DNA of 64,000 nucleotides from Castor canadensis (taxonomy: Eukaryota > Chordata > Mammalia > Rodentia > Castoridae). The notes beneath the pieces are model-generated. The model saw nothing but the letters and a program-made list of their open reading frames with translations, did no database searches and was not told the DNA's origin. The position numbers and the translations under genes are program-made. The stretch is taken from assembly GCF_047511655.1 (NCBI RefSeq), contig NC_133395.1:147550318-147614317 (forward strand), given 5' to 3'. This document shows, piece by piece, positions 1 through 10,379 of this stretch (positions are counted from its first letter, which is position 1; each line of letters begins with the position of its first letter).

Positions 1-2124
1 GAATACTTTATAGGCAAATGGTCAACGAAACTATGATTATTTGATTTTTCTTAAGTCTTCAGTTCCAAATTGAACTGATAAAAGACCTATCACAAAGAAG
101 GGAAGGCCCTCGATAAATATTATACTGATAAAGAGCACTAGACATTCAATCTTTAAGTTTTAGAATAAAAATGATTTAAGTTTTAAGAGCAGGAGTAACT
201 CTTTGTGAAGAAAAGTGATATTGAAAACAAAATATTGGTCTGTTTGAAGTCTGCTGAAATAACATGTCCAATGTTACATCTGAAGATTTGCTCCAGTGCT
301 TGTAATTTGTTTACTCAGTCTTTCCTCTTTGTCCAGCAAGGATATACCCTGTTTCCAACTGGCCACCATCGCCCATGTCAGATGCTCCACAGCTTGTTCC
401 TGGACTGCTGATCTCTGCACCTGTCTCTCAACTGACAATCTATCCCATATGCTGTGCTCCAGGTTTACTTCCTCAGTATCCCCTGCCTGTCAAGTGTATG
501 TTTGTTTGTTCCATGAAGTAAAATGGTTCAGATAAGTCTTCTTTGGGTATTAGTTGTTTTTCTGGATTGTGGCATGCAAATATATTCTCCACATGTCAAT
601 GATTATGTATTAAATTGGAAGTGAATAATTTCATATCAATTAAAATTGGAAGCTGATGTTTCAAATGATTTGGTTAAATACCTGAATCACCATTTATATT
701 CCCGATCTAGTTATACAGTTATTTACTTGTGAACATTCGGAATTAAAGTACAACATGCAACAGACTTCACCTTCTGCCTCAAGAGCCACCAGATTGCACT
801 CTTTGCAGAACAAACGGCAAATCCCATATCTTTGATGGGATTTGAGTTGAGGCTTCCAACTGTGACATAAATTGTGATTTTAAGTGTGATTAACACTGAC
901 CTGATGTAAACAAAACCACACCACCTGGAAGCCATGTGTTCCAGGATGGACAGTTGGCCATCACGTAAATGACCTTAGGAGAAGACCACCAAGCAGTTTT
1001 CAGAATATATACCAGCAAAAGAGATCTCTACTTGATAGAATTACAGCTTCTTGCCTCTACGTGGTATATCTGTTTTATTTTCATTATTGATGACTCTACA
1101 ATCCATTCTATAAACCTGACATAACTATGTGGAGAAAGAAAAACACAAAGCAAAAGGATGTGACAGCTTTCTGCATGCCAGACTCAGAAAGAAGAGAGAG
1201 TTACTGTGCTGCTTGTCTGCTGCTGCATTCCAGCAGTTTCAATTGACAACGGCATCCATCAAGCTGGGCATTGTAAGTTTTCTTTGCCATTTCCCCCAGA
1301 TCATCATAACATAATTGCATGCCATTTTTTTCCAACTAGGAGCTGGTGTTTTCTTTCAGACAGGACAACAGCTGCAGAGCTCAACCTTGATGCCTCCCTT
1401 AGTGAAGGATGCGATGGTGAAATAACGCATTTGCTTTTGTTCCAACCTTGGCAATTCCTATTCTCACTCTCCTGCCTGGTGAATTTTCCTGCTGCCAAAA
1501 ACACTGCATTCAGCCCTGAAACTTTCACAGAGATGTGCAAAGGCGCTTCCAGGGTACTTAGTACTTGTCTGTACTGTAATTTATCCTTGAGCCAAGTTGT
1601 TTTGGAAATGTGTTGAGAAGACTAACACTGCTCTCATTCTTTTTATAGCCCCATAATTGCTAAAGGAGAATTGCTTTTGTGTCAAACCAATCTGAACATT
1701 TTTATCCCTCCCTCCATTTATGTCCACTCATGTATACTCACATCAACGTTTTCTGAGAGTTAGGAACATCAGGCCAAAATCTTGTCAATAAAAATCCTAG
1801 GCTTCATGGCAATAATTCTAAGATCGTGAAGGAATATTAACAATAACGAAATAAATGATAACTAAATAAACATGTTCTAAAGGCTCATAGGGAAATATCT
1901 GTTTTTCAAAGGAAGGGAAGGAGATTGTGAGGAACTTTCATACTCTTCTTGCTTGAGAGGCCACAGCAAATGTGCTGGGCTGAATTAAATTCAGGCAGCT
2001 GGAGCACAGCCACATGGTGATCTTGCCTTCCATCATGGCTACTTCCCAGATCTTCAGAATTTTCTCTCTGCCAGGAAAAGTCTAGGTTCATTCATCAGAA
2101 AGCAGCATATTGATACTAAAAATC
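1..2124. other. Non-coding stretch, no recognised feature
   Basis: No splice-bounded exon, RNA gene or clear repeat was recognised. Open frames are short (136 codons at most), lack recognisable domains and overlap one another on both strands. Base composition is AT-leaning and unremarkable. It may hold old, diverged repeats that cannot be recognised by eye. Confidence 0.6.
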
Positions 2125-2504
2125 TGTGTTAGTCAGCTTCCCATCACTGTGGCAAAGTACCCAAGCAAAGTAAGTTATCTTTAAAAGGAAGAAAAGCTTA
2201 TTTTGGCTTATGGTTTCCAGTTTCAGTCCATGGTCACTTGGCCCCATTGCTTTTGGGCCTGCAGCAACACAGTACATCATGGTGGGAGTGTGAAACTATT
2301 TGTGGTGGCCAGAAAGCAAAGAAAAACAGGAAGGGATGGGGTCTTAATACCCCATTCAAGGACATGCATCCCAATGACCTAACATCCTCCCACTGGGTCC
2401 CCACCTCCTAAAGGCTCTACCATCTCTCAGGAGCTATCTGGTCTGGAGACAAAGCTTTCAACTCACAGGTTTTTTAGGGGGCATGCCACATTCAGACTGT
2501 ACCA
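2125..2504 (-). mobile_element. Solo LTR, MaLR-like (MT/ORR1/MST-type)
   Basis: On the + strand the element begins 'gttagtcagcttcccatcactg' in pattern and ends '...cagactgtacca', so read on the minus strand it starts TG and ends CA as LTRs do. The order of blocks (tttattttggcttatggt, then cagtccatggtcacttggcccc, then catcatggtgggag, then ctcccactgggtccccacctcct) recurs at 7618-7980, 25265-25625 and 39032-39380 in the same order. This layout is characteristic of mammalian apparent LTR retrotransposons. No internal gag or pol is present, so it is a solo LTR. The exact subfamily is not resolved. Confidence 0.75.
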
Positions 2505-2540
2505 AAACTGATAAACACTCAAAGATTAGCTGCACCTTCC

Positions 2541-2870
2541 TTTTTTTTCTTTTTCTTTTTTGGCAGTACTGGGGCTTTAACTCAGGGCCTCAACTTGCTA
2601 GGCAGTTGCTCTACCACTTCAGCCATACCTCCAACCCTTTTTTATACTGAGTATTTCTTAAATAGGATCTTGTGAAATGTTTGCCCAGGGCTGGCTTTGA
2701 GACATAATCCTCCTGAGAAGCTAAGATTATAGGGGTGAACCACCAGTGCATCTTTTATGCTAGATGCCTCATCTTCCTGACTGATTGTATGGATTTTTTT
2801 GGCAGTACCAGGGATTGAACTCAGGGCCTTGCACTTGCGAGACAGGTGCTCTACCATACCTCCACCCCTG
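2541..2870 (-). repeat. Antisense SINE cluster: tRNA-like, B1-like, tRNA-like
   Basis: Two copies of the antisense tRNA-SINE signature (T-run, 'ggcagtact', 'tgaactcagggcct', 'tgctaggcag', 'gctctacca') lie at about 2541-2638 and 2794-2870. Between them is a diverged antisense B1-like segment ('cccagggctggc', 'gattataggggtgaaccacc'). The arrangement suggests a composite or nested SINE of a rodent lineage. It is too diverged to be transcribed predictably. Confidence 0.7.
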
Positions 2871-3970
2871 ACTATATAGACTCTAAGTGGCTTTGGTCTT
2901 GGTTGCACACTATTAACTTGAACATTAACAGTTTTCCTCATTTCCACAGAAGAGCAGATGGAGAGACCTACAGGTCACTGGTGAAGGGAAGAGGCTGGGT
3001 ACATTAAGATGTTCATCCTGGTGTGATCACTCATGACAAGATGAGAGACACAGAAAGAGAAATGTCTGAGAGCTCCAGCTGTTCAGTCTTCTCAACCCCA
3101 CTATAAGACATACCACTAAAGAGTTTTTCAGGATAATAGGCCCAGTCACCAACTGTTACAGTCTCATAAGAAACCCTAAGCAAGGCCTTCCCAGTTAACT
3201 CCCAGACTCAAAGACAAAATAAACAGTTGCTACTTTCCAAATCACTCTTTTGGGGTGGTTTGATACTAAGTAAAACATCATCATGTAAGACAACAGCAGA
3301 GAACACCTGGGTAAATAAATCACACAGGCTCACATTTGGATCAGGTATTTGGAGAAAGAACCCACTACTGTGACCTGTTTATAGCACCTGCTGTGTAGAT
3401 GCTGTGGGTGTGCATGGGTAGATATTGTTATCTGTTGGCCTTACATCCCATAAGTTGAGTCATACTTGACCTATAATTATTGTGGCTATGAAAGTTTTGC
3501 CTGTCACCTGGAAACTGGGAAAAGTATGTCAATTCAGAAATAAGACCAAGCAGAAAGGCCTTGGAGAGGCAGTACATTAGAGCCCCTCTCTTAATGGACA
3601 ATGAGTGACCCACGTCTGAAAGGCTGAGCCTGTGGGCTCCTGGTGATTGATGCCTTCCACATGGACACAGCACAGGAGCAAGGAAGGAAGGACTCACATC
3701 AAGAGCCTTTCTCATTGTTCTAGCCTCCAGAATGCAGGGAAGGAGGAAGTGACTGGGATACAGCCTGTGATCCAATTCCATAAGCTAAGATCTTTTGCTA
3801 GCTGAATTCGTTTTATGTTTTTTGTATGTTCAAGGTTTGTTTTCTTCTCCTTAATATTTACTAAGGTCTTTTTGAGCACTCCACCCTACTTTGGCTATAT
3901 AATGGGAAATTATACTCGGGTGACTGTTTTAAAGGTGGAACAATATGTGTTGGGGGCCGAAGTGTGGCAG
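2871..3970. other. Non-coding stretch, nothing recognised
   Basis: No gene, RNA or clear repeat was recognised. The longest open frame (117 codons, minus strand at 3428-3781) has no recognisable domain and no splice context. Confidence 0.5.
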
Positions 3971-4317
3971 CAGCATAATGAAAACTAGAAACACCACTCA
4001 TAATCACTAGGATGGCTGCTCTCAAAAACATGGAAAACAAATGTTTAAAGATATGGAGAAGTAGGAGCACTTGTTCATTAAGGTAAGAATGTAAAATGGC
4101 GCAGACACTATGGAAAAGTTTGGCGGTTTCCACAACAATTAAAAACAGCCACCATATGACCCAGCAATTCCACCTGTGAGTATATACCTGAAAGAATGGA
4201 AACCAGGGACTCAAATGCTTCTACACCAATGCTAATAGCAACCTTATTCTCAATAACTAAAAGGTAGAACAGTCCAAGTCTCCATCAACAGAAGAATGGT
4301 GCAAAAGCATGAGGTAT
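3971..4317 (+). mobile_element. Old L1 3'-end fragment (5' portion, before MER2 insertion)
   Basis: The sequence follows the conserved L1 ORF2 C-terminal layout at nucleotide level: 'ggatggctgctctcaaaaacatgg', 'gtaagaatgtaaaatggcgcag', 'catatgacccagcaattcca', 'agcaaccttattctcaataactaaaag' and 'ctccatcaacagaagaatgg'. It is strongly mutated and has no usable reading frame. It stops at 4317, where a DNA transposon interrupts it, and resumes at 4621. Confidence 0.8.
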
Positions 4318-4624
4318 ATACAGGTATCTCTTGTAATCTGCAGGGAATTGGTTCAGGATTCAGTGGATACCAAAGTCTGCTGGATGCTCAAGTCCCTTAT
4401 GCAAAGGTACAGTATCTGAACCGACCATGAACACCCTCCTATACACTTTAAACCATTCCTAGTTAATTATAATATCTAATGCCATGCAAATGATATGTGA
4501 ATCATTACCCTGTACTGATTAGAGGACAGTAACAAGAAAAGTCTGTACATGTTCACTACAGACACAGTGCTTTTCCAAATATTTTTGGCCCACACTTGGT
4601 TGAACAAAGAGCTGACTGTATATA
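4318..4624 (-). mobile_element. MER2-like DNA transposon (Tigger/mariner-type, non-autonomous)
   Basis: Ends are 'tacag...' on the left and '...gactgta' on the right, forming short inverted termini flanked by TA, the target duplicated by Tc1/mariner-type elements. The interior carries recognisable MER2 blocks: 'ggataccaaagtctgctggatgctcaagtccctta', 'gtctgtacatgttcactacagacaca' and 'ttttccaaatatttttggcc' in degenerate form. About 305 bp, near the usual MER2 length of roughly 345 bp. It has no coding capacity. It splits an L1, so it inserted after that L1. Confidence 0.8.
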
Positions 4625-4990
4625 CGATGGAATTTTACTCAGCCTTAAAATGGAATGAAATTCTGATATATTCTACAGCACAGATGTACCTTGAAAACAT
4701 TATGGTAAGTGAAATAATCCAGACACAAAAGTATAAATATTATATGATTCTACTATATGGAGTACCTGGAACAGGCAGATTCGTATAGAGGTAGGCTGGA
4801 GGTTACAATGGGTTGGGGACGGAATGATGGGGAGTCATTGTGCCTATCAGTTAATGGGTACAGAACGTCTGTTAGGGATGATGATAAAGTTCTGGAAATG
4901 CATGGTGGGGATGGTTGCGTGACACTGAAGGTGCTAATGCCACTGAGCTCTACACACTTAAAAACGCTTAACTGGGCAGATTTTGTTGTA
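4625..4990 (+). mobile_element. Old L1 3' end (continuation after MER2 insertion)
   Basis: Resumes the L1 frame region ('gatggaattttactcagccttaaaatggaatgaaattctg') and passes into an old L1 3' UTR ('gttctggaaatgcatggtggggatggttgcgtgacac', 'actgagctctacacacttaaaaacg'). It belongs with 3971-4317 as one insertion. The same 3' UTR motif recurs in the 38.7-39.5 kb copy. Confidence 0.75.
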
Positions 4991-5144
4991 CTCACTTCAC
5001 ATCCACCCAGCAGGGAAGGGGGCTTACTGGAGAACAGAAACACCTGGCCCAGCATCCTCTCTGGACATGGCAGCTGTCCTACTAGTGCCAAAACCAGAGA
5101 GATTTGAGTCTGATTGACTTGAGTCTCATTATCCTTAATGGATA

Positions 5145-5430
5145 ATGATAATAACTATAATAAAATATTTAGTGAACACTTACTAAGTGTTACTCACTGT
5201 TTCAAATACTTCAACACATTTAGTCACCACAACATTCTTATGAAGGTTTTAGTATTAACCTTGTGGGGGGTGTGTGTGTGTGTGCACACGCTAAGACTAG
5301 TGGAACAAGCAACAGAGGGGTCAAGTAACTTGCCTGGAGTCACAGAGCTACCGTGTGGTAATTCAGCATCCAGGCAGCTGGCCTCCAGAGCCACTGTCGC
5401 CAGAGCTTCTCACAGACAGATGGAGATTGA
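5145..5430 (+). repeat. MIR element
   Basis: Shows the MIR order: 'tttagtgaacacttactaagtg', 'cacaacattcttatgaagg', then after a short (GT)n expansion near 5268-5284 'gggtcaagtaacttgcctggagtcacagagct'. These are the mammalian-wide interspersed repeat core and 3' segment. It is ancient and non-functional as a SINE. Confidence 0.7.
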
Positions 5431-5991
5431 TGAGACCATCCCACACTAGTCTTATGTCACCAAGGGTCCTGCTACTTGCTTGTAGGCTCCCAGGGGGCAG
5501 GAACCTCAATGGCTTGTCTCCATGTTCCTAGCGACTAGCACAGTCACATTCAATAGCATGGATGGATAATGATTGGATCCAACTTAAAACAGATTCTGAA
5601 AACTCCTCAAGATTTGTTATTTAATTTTGTGTTTGCTACAGTTCACAAGAAAAAGACACACTGAACATTTACCATGTGGCTTGAAATAGAGACATCTTGA
5701 GAAGATTCGCAGGAATGTAACTTCCACTCTGATTCCTCTATTGAGATGGAATTACTGACCGACCAGTGCCCTCTTCTGCATTCCCTCCCTCTTGGGGTGC
5801 CAGGAACTGCTTCCCTCCCCTTGGCTGACAGGGCCAATCTCACTGGCACAGGAGGAGGTTGCTGGGGAGCTCTGGGGAGAGCATTTGGAAAGAGACACTC
5901 TCTCTTCCTTTGGATGCTGATTGAAACTATCACACCAAACAGGGCACAGCTGGGGAGCCCTAGGTTCACCTCATTCAGAAGTCAGCCACAA

Positions 5992-6083
5992 GGCTGGTGG
6001 AGTAGCTCAAGTGGTAGAGCGCAGGCCACTTAGCAAACATGAGGCCCCGAGTTCAAACCCCAGTACCGCAAAAAAAAAAAAAT
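5992..6083 (+). repeat. tRNA-derived SINE, well-preserved copy
   Basis: A compact tRNA-like body starts 'ggctggtggagtagctcaagtgg'. It carries a pol III A-box-like TAGCTCAAGTGG at 6003-6014 and a B-box-like GTTCAAACC at 6051-6059. It ends 'cagtaccgc' plus a 14-A tail. Flanks share a short match ('agccaca' before and after), a possible target duplication. This is the best-preserved example of the SINE family that recurs, mostly antisense, throughout the window. Its form is the main reason for suggesting a castorimorph rodent. Confidence 0.85.
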
Positions 6084-6367
6084 GAGCCACACTCTAGCTC
6101 TCTTCTATGTACACAACACAAATTAGGTTCTCTCTTAATTGCAGCCAAGAGCATTTGATAATTCTTAGATTTCTGCACAAAAATGAAGTGCAGTATTAAG
6201 TGGTATAATACAGTGAGAGATCACATTCACATCACTTTATCAGAGTATTGCTAGAGTTGTTTTGTGTTACTATTATTGTGTTAGTTCCTTACTGTGCCCC
6301 TAGTTTATAAATTAAACTTTCTCATAGATAGCTATGCGTAGGAAATTATCTGTAGGGTTCTGTACTA

Positions 6368-6815
6368 TGTTGTGGTTTGAATCTAATATGTTCCCTGACA
6401 GTTTATGTGTCAAAAATTTGATTGTCAGCTGATGGGGCTTTGGAAACCTGTTGGAACATGATGGTTCTGATCTCATCAGTGAATTCATCCCCTGATGGGT
6501 TCATAATTGAGTGGCTACTGGGAGGGGGCAGAAGCTGTGGAAGGTGGGGCCTGACTGAAAGAGATGGCTCACTGGGGGAAGGTCTTAAGGGAGTATCTTG
6601 CTCCTGTCCCTTCCTCCACCTGTCTCTCTACTTCCCAGCATCCTCTGTCACACACTCCCACCACTATGATACTCTGCTTCACTACAGGCCCGTTGCAACA
6701 GAGCCAGCCAAACCTGGACTGAAACGTTTTAAGCCATGAGCCAAAATAAATCTTTCCCCTTTTAAGTTATTTATGTCAGGTATTCTGTCATAGTGATGAA
6801 AAACTGCCTAACACA
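6368..6815 (+). mobile_element. Solo LTR, MaLR-like, sense
   Basis: Begins 'tgttgtggtttgaat' and ends 'gcctaacaca' (TG...CA). It contains the MaLR landmarks 'aggtggggcctgactg', 'caaacctggactgaaacg' and a polyadenylation-type 'aaaataaatctttcccctttt'. About 445 bp. No internal retroviral coding sequence is adjacent. Confidence 0.75.
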
Positions 6816-7039
6816 TCGTGACTTCAGGCATCCACTGGGGACCCTGGAACATAGTATACACCATAAATAAGAGGTTTACCACTGTGTATACAAGTTCAGA
6901 TTTAGTGGTTTTACATACTGTGATTCAGTAAATTCACAGAAGTCAATGAAAATACTGAGTCAGAAACTATTTATCATAGTTGTCACCAAACCACCTCATC
7001 TGTTGTAACATTATTGCAGGTGCAGTGTCAACATACTTC

Positions 7040-7280
7040 CCAGGCAAGTACAGCCAAGCACTCTGAGTAAAGGCAATGGGCTCTAGGGTTAGACACACCA
7101 CAGTCCCCGTCACACGTCTGCAGTGTCAGTTCTAGCTGTGTGGCCAGAGATATCTTGCCAAAGTTCTCTAAGCCTCAGTTAAATTATCTGCAGAAGGCAG
7201 TAAGGTTATCAAATTGCAAAAATGGGGCTTGAGCCTACAGCGTTCTAGCTCCAAAGTCCATGCTCTTCCCACCATCCCAC
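7040..7280 (+). repeat. MIR element (diverged)
   Basis: Contains 'ggcaatgggctctagggttagaca', 'gctgtgtggccagagatatcttgcc' and 'taagcctcagttaaattatctgcagaa', the typical order of the MIR core and 3' half. Boundaries are uncertain. Confidence 0.6.
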
Positions 7281-7617
7281 TCATATTCAAGAGAGTGCCC
7301 TGGAGAACCAGCCATGAATGGACCTGTGTGACACAGCCAAGACTCTGCAGAACCATCTCAGTCATTGGACACTCTTCTTGTTTTTTCATAATTCATCCTT
7401 AATTGGCATTAACTTCCTTCAAAACCAACACCCAGCTCTTTGGATCAGGTATTTTTGAGGACTATGCCTTCAAGCTTAGGCTCCTCTTATCCTTTTTGTT
7501 TCCTCTTACCAGCTTCTGGGGACTACCCTCTTTTGCTCACCATTTTTACCAGCAGGGGTCCTGCAGTCTCTTGCCATTTGGCAAAGTGGACTTTTGCTGG
7601 TGGTTCCACAGCTGGCC

Positions 7618-7980
7618 TTGTGTCACTTACTGTGACAAAATACTTAAGTTAAACAACTTAAGAAGGAAAGATTTATTTTGGTTTACAGCTTCAGAGGTTT
7701 CAGTCCATGTCTCTTGGCACCATAGCTTTGGGTCTGTGGTGGTGCAGTAAATCATGATGGGAGTGTGTGGTAGAGAAGCTGCTCAGGTCACAGCAGCCAG
7801 AAAGCAAAGAGAGATGAAGGGGTCCCCATGTCCTTTTCAAGGGTACACTCTAATGATGTCACTCCCTCCCAGTAGGCCTCACATCCTGAGGGTTCCACAA
7901 GATCCCAATAGCACCACAGACTGGGGACTAAGGCTTGAACGCATGATCCTTTGGGGGACACTTCAGATCCACACTATAAA
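7618..7980 (-). mobile_element. Solo LTR, MaLR-like, antisense
   Basis: Same antisense block order as 2125-2504: 'tcacttactgtgacaaaatac', 'gatttattttggtttacag', 'ttcagtccatgtctcttggcacc', 'atcatgatgggagtg', 'ggactaaggcttgaacgcatg', 'gatccacactata'. No coding content. Confidence 0.7.
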
Positions 7981-8489
7981 ATTCACTGTCCTCTGAAGAG
8001 ACTGGCCTTGCTTCCACTCATCTGCATGTCCACATCAGTGATGCACTGTCTTCCTGCCTTCCCCCTCCACCCTTCTGGAATGGGCTGAGCTGCTCTCTTC
8101 CTCCTCCCAATGAAACAGTTGTCTCCAAAAACTACTACAATCAAGATGTTTATACTCCTAATGGATTGAGAGGGGAAACTCGAAGGAAGTTATTCTGGGA
8201 TTGTATGTGCTTTGTTTCCCAAGCAGCTAGAATCAGATCCATTTATTGGGCTGTGAGAGCTTCTGATCAATGGCTTTAAGTCTTGGATTATAATGAAGCC
8301 AAACTACTTTGTTGGTTTCCTAGACTGAGTTTTTTTACCCTCACACACAGTTTCCCGTTTTTAGGGAAGTGACTTGGTAATATTCCTTTTTAAGGACTGA
8401 GATACCATCAGAACACCCCACTTTATCCTTCAGCACCTCTTGGGTTTAATTTCCATCCTGAACTAAATGTTTTTCTTGTGGGATTTCTT

Positions 8490-9690
8490 TACTCTCACCA
8501 ACAGAAATGAAATACTTAGGTAACAATCTAATAAAATATATATAAGATCCACATGAACTATAAAATCTGATGAAAGATATCAAAGGACCAGATAAATGAA
8601 GAGATAGTCCATGTTCATGGATAGGAAAATTCAGTATTGTCAAGATGTCAGTTCTTCCAAAATTGATTACAGATTCAGTATAACATCATTCTAAACCATA
8701 GGAAGTGGCTTTGTTGGAATTAACAAACTGGTTCTAAAGTTCACATGGAAGTGCAAAAGACCCAAAATAGACAACACAATTTTGAAACAGAACAAGGTTG
8801 GAAGACTGAACTACCTAACTTCAAGACTGCCCAGAAATCTACAATAAGATAGGGTAGTATTGATGAAAGAAGAGAAAGATAGATTAATGAAACAGAAAAG
8901 AGAGTCCAGAAATAGACTCACATAAATATAGTCAACTTTGACAAAGGGACAAAAGCATTATAATGGAGAGAAGGTAATCTTTCCAAAAAATGGTGCTGGG
9001 ACAACTGGACACCCACATGGAAAACAGTGAATCTAGACATACTTATACCTTTCACAAACATTGACTCAAAATGGGTCAAAGACCTAAATCTAAAATGCAG
9101 AGCTATAAATCTCTTGGGAGTAACACAAGAGAAAACCTCAGGTTTAGCAGTGACTTTTTAGATACAACACCAAAGGGTCCACAAAAGAAAGAACTGGTAA
9201 TCTAGACTTTATTAAAATGAAAAAAAAACCTTGCTCTTCAAAAGACACTGCCAAGAAAATAAAAAGAGAAGCCACACACTTGGAGAAAATGTTCACAAAA
9301 TATACAAAGAACTCTTTAAACTCAACAGGTAGAAAATAAGAGCTCCAATTAAATATGGGTAAAAGACCTGAACAGACACCTAACCAAAGAAGACACAGAG
9401 ACAACAAATACGGATTTAAAAGATGCTGAATAGCACATGTTTCATATGCTATTTAGGGCCTTGCAAATTAAAACAAGAGATACTCTATACACATTCTAGG
9501 ATGGCAAAATTCAAAACACTGACAACACCAAATGTTGGTCAGAATGTAAAGCGACAGAATTAATATTCCTCATTAATGAGAATGCAAAGTGGTACGGCCA
9601 TTTAGAAGGTGGACTGACCATTTCTTTCAAAACATACTATACAACCCAGCCATCATACTCCTTGGTGTTTACCCAAATGAACTGGACACT
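8490..9690 (+). mobile_element. Ancient L1 ORF2 fragment
   Basis: Follows the L1 ORF2 nucleotide layout: 'ccatgttcatggataggaaaattcagtattgtcaagatgtcag', 'aacaaactggttctaaagttcacatggaagtgcaaaagaccc', 'aaaaatggtgctgggacaactgg', 'aaatgggtcaaagacc', 'gaagacacagagacaacaaat', and 'catactccttggtgtttacccaaatga'. No frame is kept; many stops interrupt it. This copy is clearly older than the insertions at 22.1 and 30.6 kb. Confidence 0.85.
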
Positions 9691-9867
9691 GCATGAAAGG
9701 TAGGAGGGATGGTGTCAAAGCAAACAGGTCTCTTGGGATTTCCTTAAGAATAGCAGTAATGAGAAGGGGCTCTGCCACAGCCTTTCCCACATGCCAGGAC
9801 CTAAACTGAGTGTGGGATGAATTTGCTGTAACAGCCCTGAGAGGAAAGAAGTATTGCTACCTCTATT

Positions 9868-10095
9868 TCTTTTTCTTTCCTTCCTTCCTTCCTTCCTTTC
9901 CCTTCCCTCTCCTGCCCTCCGCCTCTCCTCCTCCTCCTTTTGTTTTTGGTGGTACTGGGGTCTGAAGTCAGGGCCTCATTCTTGCTAGGCAGACTCTCTA
10001 CCACATGAGTCACTGCCCCAGCCTATTTTGCTTAGTTATTTTTTGGATAGGGTCTCACTTGTTTACCAGGGCTGGCCTGGACCACAATCCTATTT
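9868..10095 (-). repeat. (TTCC)n tract plus antisense composite SINE
   Basis: A pyrimidine tract with about five TTCC units (9877-9898) leads into an antisense tRNA-like SINE ('ggtggtactggggtctgaagtcagggcctc', 'ttgctaggcagactctctacc', 'gagtcactgccccagcc'). A B1-like antisense segment follows ('ggatagggtctcacttgtttaccagggctggcctgg'). The T/C-rich start corresponds to the expanded SINE tail on the other strand. Confidence 0.7.
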
Positions 10096-10379
10096 ATACC
10101 TCCTGTGTAATTGGTCAGATTGATGGTTAGTGTGGTTCAAGTCTTGTGTATGCTTACCCATTTCTGTCTGCCTGTCCTGTGAGGACTGGTGTCAAATGCA
10201 TTTGACTGTTCCTTTCAGTTCTATACGTTTCTGTCTCATGTATTTTGAGAGCATCATGGAGTTTCTATGCCTCGGGATAGTGAAAACTTCCTGAAGAATG
10301 CCATTTTATTATGAAAAGTATATCTATCCCTGGAAATGTGGCTGTATCAATGCAACAATACTGACATAGCTGCACAACT

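Noticed and set aside
5992-6083. A functional tRNA gene
   Set aside because: A- and B-box-like motifs are present, but the cloverleaf is not kept, there is a long A-tail, and many diverged copies exist: it is a SINE.
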